A DNA stretch of 53,824 nt from contig JBMFVX010000002.1 in assembly GCA_049965775.1 (NCBI GenBank), forward strand, positions 1-53,824, written 5' to 3'. The notes beneath the pieces are model-generated. The model was given only the letters and a program-made list of their open reading frames with translations, was not told where the DNA came from and did not search any database. The position numbers and the translations under genes were made by a program. Below are positions 8,340 through 16,385 of this stretch, piece after piece. The first letter of the stretch is position 1; the number at the start of each line of letters is the position of its first letter. The DNA comes from JABEVB01 sp049965775 (GTDB lineage: Bacteria; Planctomycetota; Phycisphaerae; WQYP01).

Positions 8340-8816
8340 TCAGTGCGCGACCCCAGCCTGGTCTGCTTCCTCGATCAGATCAACTATTTCACGCTGGCTT
8401 TGCGCCTGCCTTAAAAAGCGTCGAAAATTATCCTGTTGCAGGTGCCGGAAGATGCTCTCCATCGCCTGAAGGTGCCCATCCGGGCTATCTGGCGGCGATA
8501 GCAGCAGCACCACGCTGTATACGGGCGCCTGATCTAAAGCTGAAAAATCAATTCCCGCCGCGCTTCGACCGATCACACCAAGACGGCGTTTAATACAAGG
8601 ATGCTTCACATGCGGTACCGCCACGCCCTTACCAAAGCCGGTGCTGCCGTGCTTTTCACGATCAATAATGGCTTTGGCGAGTATGTCAACATCCGCTTGG
8701 CTTAGAGCCTTGGCCACAACCAGTGATTCCAGCAATTCACGAATCACCGCATCGCGCTGGGTAGCCTTAAGATTTGCGACAATCGCCTCTTTACAGATGA
8801 AATCCGAGAATTTCAT
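8340..8816 (-). CDS. ptsN: PTS EIIA-type regulatory protein (PtsN/fructose family)
   Basis: The 158-residue domain matches PTS_EIIA_2. The phosphoacceptor is His69 in the block STGFGKGVAVPHVKHP. A second conserved part, LLLSPPDSPDGHLQAM, follows near residue 108. In the nitrogen PTS, EIIA(Ntr) receives phosphate from NPr or HPr and controls regulators rather than transport. HPr directly downstream and the hibernation factor gene just upstream form the classic hpf-ptsN-type cluster, although rpoN, often adjacent, is absent. The ATG at 8816 has AGAGG about five bases upstream. Some Phycisphaerae have several paralogues, so the exact partner is open. Confidence 0.9.
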   Translation of the reverse strand: MKFSDFICKEAIVANLKATQRDAVIRELLESLVVAKALSQADVDILAKAIIDREKHGSTGFGKGVAVPHVKHPCIKRRLGVIGRSAAGIDFSALDQAPVYSVVLLLSPPDSPDGHLQAMESIFRHLQQDNFRRFLRQAQSQREIVDLIEEADQAGVAH

Positions 8817-8859
8817 AAAACCTCTCTGGCAAACATTTTAACCTCGGGGCGTACACCGA

Positions 8860-9165
8860 TCATCCGGGGTGCTTGCGGTTTCGGTGCTTATCTTTATGTT
8901 CTGTCAGTTGGCGCTCCAACTTATGCGCCGCCTGATCAATACACCCGTATAAATCATCTCCCTCCACCGTTGCGACAAACATGTTGCGATGCTCGGCATT
9001 TACAATCATCTCAACTTTCTTGCTGTTTCCCGAGCTGCCGTCCAGAATTACCTCGATCTCCTTGATCAGATCATAATATTTAAGCAGCTTGGTAGCTTTT
9101 TCGTCGGCATGCTGTTTAATGGCGGGCGTTACCGCCATATGGCGACCGGTTACCGTGATAATCAC
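8860..9165 (-). CDS. hpf: ribosome hibernation-promoting factor (short HPF/RaiA family)
   Basis: This is a 101-residue sigma-54-modulation/S30EA protein. It has the beta-alpha-beta pattern with an ITVTGRHM start and ends with DLYGCIDQAAHKLERQL plus a basic tail (KHRNRKH). Short HPF binds the 30S decoding region in stationary phase and promotes 100S dimers with RMF or related factors. It lacks the C-terminal dimerisation domain of long HPF. The start is GTG at 9165, with AGGAG eight bases upstream. It is first in the hpf-ptsN-ptsH order; 43 bp separate it from ptsN. Confidence 0.92.
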   Translation of the reverse strand: MIITVTGRHMAVTPAIKQHADEKATKLLKYYDLIKEIEVILDGSSGNSKKVEMIVNAEHRNMFVATVEGDDLYGCIDQAAHKLERQLTEHKDKHRNRKHPG

Positions 9166-9249
9166 AATCGTAGCTCCTGAAGACTCCCAGTTTGAGGTCC
9201 GCCTTACGCAAAGCCGACACCCCTTCCAAGGGTTCTTTTCCTGCGCTCT

Positions 9250-9279
9250 ACACTAATCGGTAGGAGCCTGCAGCGTCAA
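9250..9279 (-). promoter_or_regulatory. possible promoter of the hpf-ptsN-ptsH cluster
   Basis: On the minus strand TTGACG (complement of 9274-9279) is followed after 18 bp by TAGTGT (9250-9255). This lies about 85 bp upstream of the hpf start. The -10 is weak. Confidence 0.35.
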
Positions 9280-9626
9280 CTCGCTTATGTCGAAACACGT
9301 CGCATTCCATATTAAGTAAAGCTTGTTCTATTGGCAAAAAACGCAACGCTGGGTGCTCCAGAATCACGACCACTGCCCTGCGGCCCGCAAGCCGCCATAC
9401 GCATCCAACAAGCTAAAACTAAAGTGATTGCGGGCATCCTTTACTCAGCGGCGCCATTGCGAAATTGACATCCGATAACGTTTTCATGCAATGCGTCCAT
9501 CCAACTTTAAAAAAATAGTAACTTTCTTCTTTGACTTTTGGTGAACGTGAGTACAATTGAATGCAGAGGACGTAAGTGAGTCCGCCCGCAGGTGCGACGG
9601 GGTGTTTAAGAGAGAGAGGAGAAATC
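9280..9626. other. intergenic region, divergent
   Basis: No gene is supported in this gap between hpf (minus) and the protein at 9627 (plus). A frame on the minus strand across 9419-9703 is a shadow without ribosome site or homology. On the plus strand TTGACT (9531-9536) and TACAAT (9552-9557), 15 bp apart, may drive the downstream gene. The rest holds no repeat or RNA fold that I can support. Confidence 0.5.
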
Positions 9627-10145
9627 ATGAAGTTTGAGCTACCATCCAGCAAGTCGGGCGATTGGCCGCTTCTTATTGCAGCCGGTATCTTTTTTATCGG
9701 CATCGTGGGATGGCTGCATTATCGCAACACTACCGCGGAGGCGACCGCCGAGACCCACTTTACTTTGTCCACCTTGCAGCAAGCTTTGGCGGAGTACGAA
9801 AGTGTCGCCGGAACCGCTCCGGTTATCGCCCCCGGCAAGCCGTCCATGCATTGCTTTCTTACCGAGTATCAACGCGCGTTTGCGTACAAGACATTTGATG
9901 GCCGCTGGCACAACAACCTTCATGTTCTGCGTTCGTTGCGTACGGACGCCACCGTTTTTGGCTCGATACGTATGCCCGACGGGCAGCGGATGCGGGGGCT
10001 TGTGGCGGTAAAAGATGGCTTCCACAAACCAATTCATTACATCGTCAACCGTAATATTTCGTGGCGGGCGCCCTGCTTTGTCAGCATCGGCTCGGGCTGG
10101 GGCAGCGCCCGCCATCCGAGGATCTATTCACCGGCGCCGCAATAG
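9627..10145 (+). CDS. small membrane-anchored protein, pseudopilin-like layout
   Basis: The protein has 172 residues and no confident family. One transmembrane helix (about 14-32, LLIAAGIFFIGIVGWL) follows a short cytoplasmic start. A helical segment then reads LSTLQQALAEYESVAGTAP, as after the N-terminal helix of type II pseudopilins. The remainder may be a small globular domain outside the membrane. There is no prepilin GF(T/S)LxE processing site, so a true pilin is doubtful. The start is ATG at 9627, with AGGAG about six bases upstream. A terminator hairpin follows at 10183, so it is probably transcribed alone. Confidence 0.65.
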   Translation: MKFELPSSKSGDWPLLIAAGIFFIGIVGWLHYRNTTAEATAETHFTLSTLQQALAEYESVAGTAPVIAPGKPSMHCFLTEYQRAFAYKTFDGRWHNNLHVLRSLRTDATVFGSIRMPDGQRMRGLVAVKDGFHKPIHYIVNRNISWRAPCFVSIGSGWGSARHPRIYSPAPQ

Positions 10146-10182
10146 GCGGTCGGTAAATACTCACGCAGCTTTCTCTCTCGCA

Positions 10183-10219
10183 AACCTGGAGCGATTTATT
10201 GTTCCGGGTTTGTTTTCTT
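10183..10219 (+). terminator. intrinsic terminator
   Basis: AAACCTGGA (10183-10191) pairs with TCCGGGTTT (10203-10211) in a nine-pair stem with one G-T pair and a 12-base loop. GTTTTCTT follows. It ends the transcript of the gene at 9627, 38 bp after its stop. Confidence 0.8.
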
Positions 10220-10365
10220 ATATCGCCTGGTATGATCCCCTGCCGCTTAAGCGGTTGCCGGACAGCCGCTCGACGCCTGGTTGCCGCCTCAACTCCCGCG
10301 CACTGGTAGAACCCGGTAATATGCGGTTTAATCATGACGATTACCGGAGTTTTTAGAAGGTGACC

Positions 10366-11199
10366 ATGAGTAAATTTGAACATATTCCGTTGGCTAACAT
10401 GCTCTATGACCCGCATCGCGATTTTCTACTCGTTGCCGGGCCATGCGTCATTGAAAGCCTTGAATTGTGCCTCCATATCGGCGAGGTTGCACGCGATGCG
10501 GCAAAGCGCCTTGGTGTTCCATACGTTTTTAAGGCCAGTTTCGACAAAGCCAATAGGTCCAGCAGCCAGTCGTATCGGGGACACGGCTTGGACCATGGCC
10601 TGAACATTCTTACGCAGGTTGGGCGTAAGCTCGGTGTGCCCGTCACCACAGACGTACACGAAAGCGCTCAGGCGGCCCACGTCGCTTCTGCGGTTGATGT
10701 TCTGCAAATTCCCGCATTTTTGTGCCGCCAGACAGACCTGCTGCTGGCCTGCGCCAAAACCGGCAAGCCCGTCAATATAAAAAAGGGACAGTTCATGTCT
10801 CCCTGGGAAATGAAAAACGCCGTCGAAAAAGTTCGCTCGGCGGGCAATCCACATGTGCTTCTTACCGAACGTGGAACATTTTTTGGCTACAATCGCTTGG
10901 TTAACGACATGACGGGCATTCCGCAAATGCAGGCCCTGGGCGCTCCGGTGCTATTTGATGCCACGCACTCCACGCAACTACCGGGTGGCCTCGGGGCCGC
11001 AACGGGAGGACAACGACAATACGTAGCGCTTTTAGCCCAGGCGGCAACCGCCGCTGGCTGCAATGGCCTGTTCGTCGAGGTGCATCCAGAGCCGGATAAG
11101 AGTCCCTCCGATGCAGCGACCATATTGCCGCTTGACGAGCTAGAGCCACTGCTCGTTCGTTGTCTCAAAATTAGACAGGTTATTGCGACATCGGCCTGA
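10366..11199 (+). CDS. kdsA: 3-deoxy-8-phosphooctulonate synthase (KdsA)
   Basis: KdsA condenses phosphoenolpyruvate with arabinose 5-phosphate to Kdo 8-phosphate, the first committed step toward the inner core of lipopolysaccharide. The chain of 277 residues carries AGPCVIES, KASFDKANRSS, TDVHE, PAFLCRQTDLL, KKGQFMSPW and TERGTFFGYN in the family order. The cysteine in GPCVIES marks the metal-dependent class, in contrast to E. coli KdsA, which has asparagine there. ATG 10366 was chosen over GTG 10360 because AGAAGG lies closest. Its presence supports an outer membrane with Kdo. kdsB, kdsD and waaA are not in the window. Confidence 0.95.
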   Translation: MSKFEHIPLANMLYDPHRDFLLVAGPCVIESLELCLHIGEVARDAAKRLGVPYVFKASFDKANRSSSQSYRGHGLDHGLNILTQVGRKLGVPVTTDVHESAQAAHVASAVDVLQIPAFLCRQTDLLLACAKTGKPVNIKKGQFMSPWEMKNAVEKVRSAGNPHVLLTERGTFFGYNRLVNDMTGIPQMQALGAPVLFDATHSTQLPGGLGAATGGQRQYVALLAQAATAAGCNGLFVEVHPEPDKSPSDAATILPLDELEPLLVRCLKIRQVIATSA

Positions 11200-11233
11200 T
11201 GCAATAATATTTCGCATACACCGTTTTACAACT

Positions 11234-12679
11234 ATGAACAACGCAATTCGCTTCGCTATTTACCGACTCAATTGCGACGCTCTGGCATTTGCCGTCGCCT
11301 TGTTACTGAGCATGAACCTGGCCTGCAGTTTAAAGGCCCAAACGCCGGAGCACGGAAGGTTTTACCTGCACAATGGCGTCATACGTGTAGGGATTGATTT
11401 GTCCAAAGGCGGAGCAATAACCTGGCTTTCACGCGAGGGCCATCATCCTAACATGGTCAACCACGCGGACTGGGGCCGCGAAATTCAGATGTCAGATTAT
11501 TCCGGCCCGGTTCCTTACATACCACCGGGGGCGGAAGTTTCGCCGGTGTGGCGCGGCCTGGGCTGGAACCCCGTACAGGCGGGCGATGCGTTTAAACACG
11601 CCTCTCGCATTTTACACTTTGCCCATGGCCCCACTTGGCTTACCGTGACGTGCCAACCTATGCAATGGCCTTTGCGCAACAGCCCCGCACATTGCACTTT
11701 CACCACCCGACTGAGCATTAAAGGTCCGGCCGTACAGGTAGACAATATCATGGTCAATAACCGTACGGACCATAAACAATATCCCGCACGCCCACAGGAA
11801 CTGCCCGCCCTTTATGCCAACGGCCCATACTACCTTTTCTATGGTTATACCGGAGACAAGCCTTTTGCCAACGCACCCATCACCTGCCTGGACACCAAAG
11901 CCCTGCTGGCGCTGGCCCGGCGCGATCCCACCGGAACCAAACCGCTTACGCACGCATTTCACTGGATGCCACGCCAACTGTTACCCGAAAACTGGGCTGC
12001 GTTTGCCGACACAAAAGGTCATGGCTTCGGCATCTGGGCTCCACGATCTTACCTATGGAGTTCTTTTTTCTTTGGACACCCCGGCATCGGCGGCCCCAAG
12101 GATGGCAACACGGCCTACATCGCGCCCAACCGCAATGAAATTCTTGATTACAATATCGTATTTCAATATCACTATACATTAATAGTTGGCTCACCTGCGC
12201 AGGTGCGGCGGTATGTTTATGCTCACGCGCACCCCGCAGCACGACCTCGTTGGCGATTCCAAAACTCGCGTCAAGACTGGACGTATCACAACGCAACCGA
12301 TTCGGGCTACCCTATTCGCGGTCGCCTGCATGTGCATCCTGGGGCCGGGGAATCGTTTCTCCTGGGGCCTGTATGGTATTGGCGGGCCAAACAGTGTCCG
12401 GTCTTGTATGTGCACGCCGCGTTCAGTCACGTCGGCACAACCGGGCATGTTTACTTTCGCCGATTTTCCGATGCTGCCTTTTCGCCTCTGGAGCGTCTGC
12501 GCTACATCATCAAGCCGGATGGCCGATACCGATGGTATAAAATCAATTTTGCCGCCGCACCGCGCTACCTTGGAGCCGTGGTTCAGTTGCGCCTCGACCT
12601 GCCTCAACCAACAGCCGCAGACGCCGCCATCAACATCAAAACCATAAGTTTTCGCCCGCCCGCCATCGCGAAAAAATGA
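11234..12679 (+). CDS. exported protein of unknown function, probable carbohydrate-related beta-sandwich
   Basis: I do not recognise a named family. The protein of 481 residues has a signal peptide (hydrophobic AFAVALLLSMNLACSLKAQ, cleavage near 35). The mature start, LHNGVIRVGIDLSKGGAITWLS, resembles the first strands of galactose-mutarotase-like beta-sandwiches. The middle is rich in Tyr, Trp and His (PYYLFYGYTGDKPF, YVYAHAHP). The last 130 residues look like a second beta domain similar to a carbohydrate-binding module. That layout suggests polysaccharide binding or cleavage, but no catalytic residues can be named. An ATG at 11234 is used; a start at 11183 would overlap kdsA and spoil the signal peptide. 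No ribosome site is obvious. It starts 34 bp after kdsA. Confidence 0.65.
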   Translation: MNNAIRFAIYRLNCDALAFAVALLLSMNLACSLKAQTPEHGRFYLHNGVIRVGIDLSKGGAITWLSREGHHPNMVNHADWGREIQMSDYSGPVPYIPPGAEVSPVWRGLGWNPVQAGDAFKHASRILHFAHGPTWLTVTCQPMQWPLRNSPAHCTFTTRLSIKGPAVQVDNIMVNNRTDHKQYPARPQELPALYANGPYYLFYGYTGDKPFANAPITCLDTKALLALARRDPTGTKPLTHAFHWMPRQLLPENWAAFADTKGHGFGIWAPRSYLWSSFFFGHPGIGGPKDGNTAYIAPNRNEILDYNIVFQYHYTLIVGSPAQVRRYVYAHAHPAARPRWRFQNSRQDWTYHNATDSGYPIRGRLHVHPGAGESFLLGPVWYWRAKQCPVLYVHAAFSHVGTTGHVYFRRFSDAAFSPLERLRYIIKPDGRYRWYKINFAAAPRYLGAVVQLRLDLPQPTAADAAINIKTISFRPPAIAKK

Positions 12680-12811
12680 GCCTTTATAAACAGCGCACAA
12701 GACGGCTGGCTTGGCGCAATTTTGGGCGATGACTCAGAGGCTGACGCTGGCTACCCGCACGGCAGGCCTCCTAAATCTGTCGTATTGAACACCCCGGAAA
12801 ATCTCTTGATT

Positions 12812-12827
12812 GGCTCACTTGTGAGCC
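12812..12827. promoter_or_regulatory. 16-bp palindrome upstream of panD
   Basis: GGCTCAC and GTGAGCC flank a two-base centre. It lies about 80 bp before the panD start, next to TTGATT and ahead of a CCGC/GCGG repeat and TACACT. It could be an operator; no matching repressor is known. Confidence 0.35.
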
Positions 12828-12904
12828 GCTGGACTCGCCGCTGCAAAGCGGTACACTAATACACTCGCATTGGGGCGAGAGTTAACGACTGGAATGGTAT
12901 TCGT

Positions 12905-13285
12905 ATGCTCCTGACACTTTTAAGAGCCAAAATTCACGGTGCTATCGTCACGCAAGCCAATCGGGACTATGTCGGCAGCATCACCATTGATCGAGAATTG
13001 CTCAAAAAGAGCGGATTGCTCGCAGGTGAAAAGGTGCTGGTGGCCGACATTCACAATGGCGTACGCTTTGAAACGTATATTATCACCGGGCCTGCCAAAT
13101 CTGGAATTATCGGTATTAATGGCGCAGCAGCTCATCTGGTTAAGCCTGGCGACAAACTCATCATTATGGCCTTTGCGCTGCTTACTCCCGAAGAAGCAGC
13201 CCGCCATGCCGCCGAAGTACTGGTGCTTGACGGCGCTAACGCAGTCGTGCAGAAGTTCAAACTTCATAGCAGCGGCGAGCAATGA
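12905..13285 (+). CDS. panD: aspartate 1-decarboxylase proenzyme
   Basis: PanD converts L-aspartate to beta-alanine for pantothenate and coenzyme A. It is made as a proenzyme that cleaves itself between Gly24 and Ser25, turning Ser25 into the pyruvoyl cofactor. Both residues are here in DYVGSITID, with Lys9 and His11 (RAKIHGA) as expected, and NGVRFETYII and GINGAAAHL follow. The 126-residue length is normal. ATG 12905 has no strong ribosome site. Its TGA overlaps the ATG of a possible 30-codon frame that precedes the ilvB leader hairpins. panB and panC are not nearby. Confidence 0.95.
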   Translation: MLLTLLRAKIHGAIVTQANRDYVGSITIDRELLKKSGLLAGEKVLVADIHNGVRFETYIITGPAKSGIIGINGAAAHLVKPGDKLIIMAFALLTPEEAARHAAEVLVLDGANAVVQKFKLHSSGEQ

Positions 13286-13374
13286 ACCCAGGCAACCAAC
13301 GTCCCGGCGACTTACTGCTCAGGTTTGCCAATTCCCTCACTTGCAATTACGCCCGCAGTTTGCAATACTATTGA
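13282..13374 (+). CDS. possible 30-residue leader peptide upstream of ilvB
   Basis: An ATG overlapping the panD stop (ATGA, 13282-13285) opens a 30-codon frame that ends with TGA at 13372-13374. It contains five leucine codons, three in a row (TTA CTG CTC), but no run of valine or isoleucine. Its stop lies 12 bases before a hairpin at 13387. That position suits an attenuation leader for branched-chain synthesis genes. There is no good ribosome site, and translation by coupling to panD is only a guess. It may be chance. Confidence 0.2.
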   Translation: MNPGNQRPGDLLLRFANSLTCNYARSLQYY

Positions 13375-13386
13375 CTCAACCGCATA

Positions 13387-13434
13387 GGTTTCCTTGCCAC
13401 GGCTGGAAACCTTGCGTTTTTCGAGAGAAAAACG
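13387..13434 (+). promoter_or_regulatory. overlapping hairpins before ilvB (terminator or attenuator)
   Basis: GGTTTCC (13387-13393) pairs with GGAAACC (13405-13411), followed by TTGCGTTTTT, like an intrinsic terminator. The T run is also the left arm of a second perfect hairpin, CGTTTTTC (13415-13422) with GAAAAACG (13427-13434) around GAGA. Forming the second stem would hide the U tract of the first. The element lies 88 bases before the ilvB start. It may end panD transcripts, attenuate ilvB, or both. Confidence 0.5.
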
Positions 13435-13521
13435 GCGGCTTGGCACAGGTGCTCGTGTAATTCGCCATCGGCGGACGCTTGCTAACCTTGCCAGTAGCAG
13501 CCGAAGTTGTTAGAGGTTTTT

Positions 13522-15411
13522 ATGTCTACCGCAACCCCTTCTACCGGGGCGACGGCTTTTGTGCCGTCCGCCAAAACCCAAAATCCTCCTACGGCACAAC
13601 GGTCAGCTTCGCGTGTTGACGCGCCATCGCCAACTGGCGACACGCACAATGGCTTGCCAGTGCTGGGACATGCCGTCGGCAAGACGGATCGCTACATAGG
13701 TAAGACCGGAGCTCAGATACTGCTGCAGATGCTCGTGGAGCATGGCGTGACCGACGCTTTCGGCTATCCGGGCGGGGCAATCTTGCCAACCTTCGATCAA
13801 TTATACGAAAACCAGCTTAACTTTATTCTGGTGCGGCACGAGCAAGGAGCCGGGCACATGGCCGACGGTTATGCCCGCGCTACCGGCAAGCCTGGCATTG
13901 TCATCGTGACCAGCGGACCGGGGGCAACCAATACGATTACGCCCATGGCCACCGCATATATGGACTCGATTCCAATGATTGTGTTTTCAGGTCAGGTGCG
14001 CACTTACGTAATCGGCAATGACGCCTTTCAAGAGGCGGACGTGACCGGCATTTCGCGACCCGTTACCAAGCGCAATTACCTGGTGAAAAATGTTAAAGAC
14101 CTTCCGCGCATTATCAACGAGGCCTTTATCATTGCCACAACGGGCCGCCCCGGGCCGGTGCTGGTGGACTTGCCGGTGGATGTCACCACAGCAAAAGTTG
14201 AAGAAACTATTGACGATGCACCGTATCTTCCCGGATACCGCGTCCACACCGCAGGCCACAGTAAAATGGCACGAGCTGCCGCGGAGATGATCAACGCCAG
14301 CGAGCGCCCGGTCCTGTACGTTGGCGGTGGAGCCATCATCAGCCGCGCATGGAATGAGGTGCGCCAGCTTGCTGAAAAGGGCAACATCCCCTGCACCACC
14401 ACGCTGCTGGGATTAGGCGCGTTTGATGAAAACAGCCCGCTTAGCCTGCACATGCTGGGCATGCATGGTAGTGCTTATGCCAACTATGCCGTGCAGGACA
14501 GCGATTGTCTCATTGCGGTGGGCGCACGGTTTGATGACCGGGTGACCGGTAATTTAAAGCTGTTCGCGCCCAAAGCCAAGATCGTGCATATTGATATTGA
14601 CCCCTCAAGCATCAGCAAAAATGTCAAGGTGGATGTGCCGGTGGTGGGCGATGCTCGCATCTGCCTCGCGGAGATGGCCCAATACATCGAACACAGGCCA
14701 CGTACGGCTTGGTTTGAGCAAATTGCGCACTGGAAGAAGCAGTATCCATTCACTTGGCAGGACAACTCACCGCGAGCCAAGCCACAGGCTATTATTGAAG
14801 CCATTCAAAAAGTAACCGCCGGCAAGGCCGTGTTTACCACCGGCGTAGGCCAACACCAGATGTGGGCGGCTCAATTTATACGTTGGAGTATTCCCCGCAG
14901 CATGGTCACCAGTGGCGGATTGGGAACCATGGGCTTCGGGTTGCCTGCGGCCATCGGCGCTCAGGTTGGCCGCCCCGGCGAGTTGGTCATTGATATTGAC
15001 GGCGACGCGTCCTACATCATGACGGCCATGGAACTGGCCACCATCAAGCAGTACAACCTGCCTGTAAAGGTGGCGATCCTGAACAACAACTTCCAGGGCA
15101 TGGTGCGGCAATGGCAGCAGCTATTTTACAAGGGGCGCTTTTCGCATAGCCAAATGGTCAATCCCGATTTTGCCGCCATGGCGGAATCCTTCGGTATTCG
15201 CGGCATCCGCTGCGAGAAAAAGCAAGATGTTCTGAAAACCGTCGAAGAAATGGTGCGCCATCCCGGCCCATGCGTGGTTGATTTTCTCTGCGAAGAAGAT
15301 GAGAACGTCTACCCGATGGTGGCCAGCGGCAAAGGTCTGCACGAAATGGAACTCGGTATTGTCGGCTCCGCACCACCCAACAGCGGTCGCGACATGGGAA
15401 CTCTAGCCTGA
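13522..15411 (+). CDS. ilvB: acetolactate synthase, large (catalytic) subunit
   Basis: IlvB joins two pyruvates, or pyruvate and 2-oxobutyrate, using thiamine diphosphate and FAD in the first common step to valine, leucine and isoleucine. Of 629 residues, the first 60 are a Thr/Pro/Ser-rich extension absent from E. coli IlvB. The Pyr domain begins at TGAQILLQML and carries the catalytic glutamate in RHEQGAGHMADGYARA. The FAD-binding middle domain follows. The PP domain has GDASYIMT and LNNNFQGMVRQW, the metal and diphosphate motif. AGAGG lies five bases before ATG 13522. ilvH follows after 123 bp. Confidence 0.95.
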   Translation: MSTATPSTGATAFVPSAKTQNPPTAQRSASRVDAPSPTGDTHNGLPVLGHAVGKTDRYIGKTGAQILLQMLVEHGVTDAFGYPGGAILPTFDQLYENQLNFILVRHEQGAGHMADGYARATGKPGIVIVTSGPGATNTITPMATAYMDSIPMIVFSGQVRTYVIGNDAFQEADVTGISRPVTKRNYLVKNVKDLPRIINEAFIIATTGRPGPVLVDLPVDVTTAKVEETIDDAPYLPGYRVHTAGHSKMARAAAEMINASERPVLYVGGGAIISRAWNEVRQLAEKGNIPCTTTLLGLGAFDENSPLSLHMLGMHGSAYANYAVQDSDCLIAVGARFDDRVTGNLKLFAPKAKIVHIDIDPSSISKNVKVDVPVVGDARICLAEMAQYIEHRPRTAWFEQIAHWKKQYPFTWQDNSPRAKPQAIIEAIQKVTAGKAVFTTGVGQHQMWAAQFIRWSIPRSMVTSGGLGTMGFGLPAAIGAQVGRPGELVIDIDGDASYIMTAMELATIKQYNLPVKVAILNNNFQGMVRQWQQLFYKGRFSHSQMVNPDFAAMAESFGIRGIRCEKKQDVLKTVEEMVRHPGPCVVDFLCEEDENVYPMVASGKGLHEMELGIVGSAPPNSGRDMGTLA

Positions 15412-15534
15412 CAATTCACCGTCAACCCCGCAACATTATGGTTGTTTTCATCCATGACACGCGGGCAAACTGACGGCAAGGTTCCGTTGCTTTAATACCT
15501 GGTTTTGACTTTTTTCTGACATTTGGAGCTGTTT

Positions 15535-16149
15535 ATGCGTCATATAATATCTGCATTGGTGATGAATGAACCGGGCGTTTTGGCCCATGTGGCCGGCATG
15601 TTTTCCGCTCGCGGTTTTAACATTGATTCGCTAGTGGTCGGGCGTACCGAAGACCCCAATTTTTCGCGCATGACCATTGTGGTTGTGGCCGACGAACGCA
15701 CACTTGATCAGGTACGGAAGCAGTTGGCAAAAATCGTGACCGTGGTGAAAGTTCGCGATTTTAAGGATACGCCCTATGTAGCACGCGATTTAATGCTGAT
15801 TAAAATCAGCGCGCCGCCCGCTGCGCGCTGCGAAATTATTGAATTGGCCAGTCTTTTCCGCGGCCATGTGGTGGATGTAGGGCAATCCAGCCTGCTCATC
15901 GAGATATCCGGTGAGGAAGAAAAGCTCGACGCCTTGGTTGAGTTGCTGCGACCCTATGGCATTCGTGAAATGGCTCGCACCGGCGTCATTGCCATGCCGC
16001 GCGGTGCCGCATCTGTAACACCCGGTGCCGAGGAAGACGTCAAGACAGATACGGCAAAGCCCGCCATGGCTAAACCAAACCTGAAGGCCGCCCTGCCCAC
16101 CAAGCGCCAACCTACCCAGCAAGAGCTGGAAGCAACACCGCCAGGCTAA
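15535..16149 (+). CDS. ilvH: acetolactate synthase, small (regulatory) subunit
   Basis: IlvH stimulates the catalytic subunit and confers valine feedback. The N-terminal ACT domain is typical (NEPGVLAHVAGMFSARGFN, then NIDSLVVGRTEDPN). The second domain has RDLMLIKI and VDVGQSSLLIEISG, ending near residue 160 with GIREMARTGVIAMPRG. A tail of about 40 residues then reads as a low-complexity Ala/Pro/Lys/Thr stretch, longer than in E. coli. ATG 15535 is used because the family starts at M-R-H; TTG at 15523 is an alternative upstream. The 123-bp gap from ilvB contains TTGACT-like sequence, so a second promoter is possible. Confidence 0.94.
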   Translation: MRHIISALVMNEPGVLAHVAGMFSARGFNIDSLVVGRTEDPNFSRMTIVVVADERTLDQVRKQLAKIVTVVKVRDFKDTPYVARDLMLIKISAPPAARCEIIELASLFRGHVVDVGQSSLLIEISGEEEKLDALVELLRPYGIREMARTGVIAMPRGAASVTPGAEEDVKTDTAKPAMAKPNLKAALPTKRQPTQQELEATPPG

Positions 16150-16385
16150 GAGTGGCCAACAAGCCGTCTTCCGTGCGGTTTAACAATCAGGCGACAACGC
16201 ATAAAAGAAAGTATGGGTTCGCCAAGGCGACTCACGCGCCTGGCCTGTGAGTTGGCAATTGACCGCTGCCATGCCGGGGTTGCCGGCGAAGCTGTCGGCT
16301 ACAGAACCCGATTTTCCAACTACCGGACAAGTTCTGGCTGTCCTGCCATGAAGCAAGCCGCGTTGGAACAGTGAAAGATTTATTC
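16150..16385. other. intergenic region between convergent genes
   Basis: ilvH ends at 16149 and the sigma factor gene ends at 16386, on opposite strands. I see short imperfect repeats such as GACA/TGTC (around 16326-16342) but no gene, tRNA or clear terminator. Confidence 0.4.

Noticed and set aside
9419..9703. 94-codon minus-strand frame between hpf and the protein at 9627
   Set aside because: It overlaps a promoter and the real gene's start, has no ribosome site, and its composition is not protein-like.
13430..13455. Sigma-54 type promoter (TGGCAC element) before ilvB
   Set aside because: The distance to a GC element is wrong for a -24/-12 promoter.
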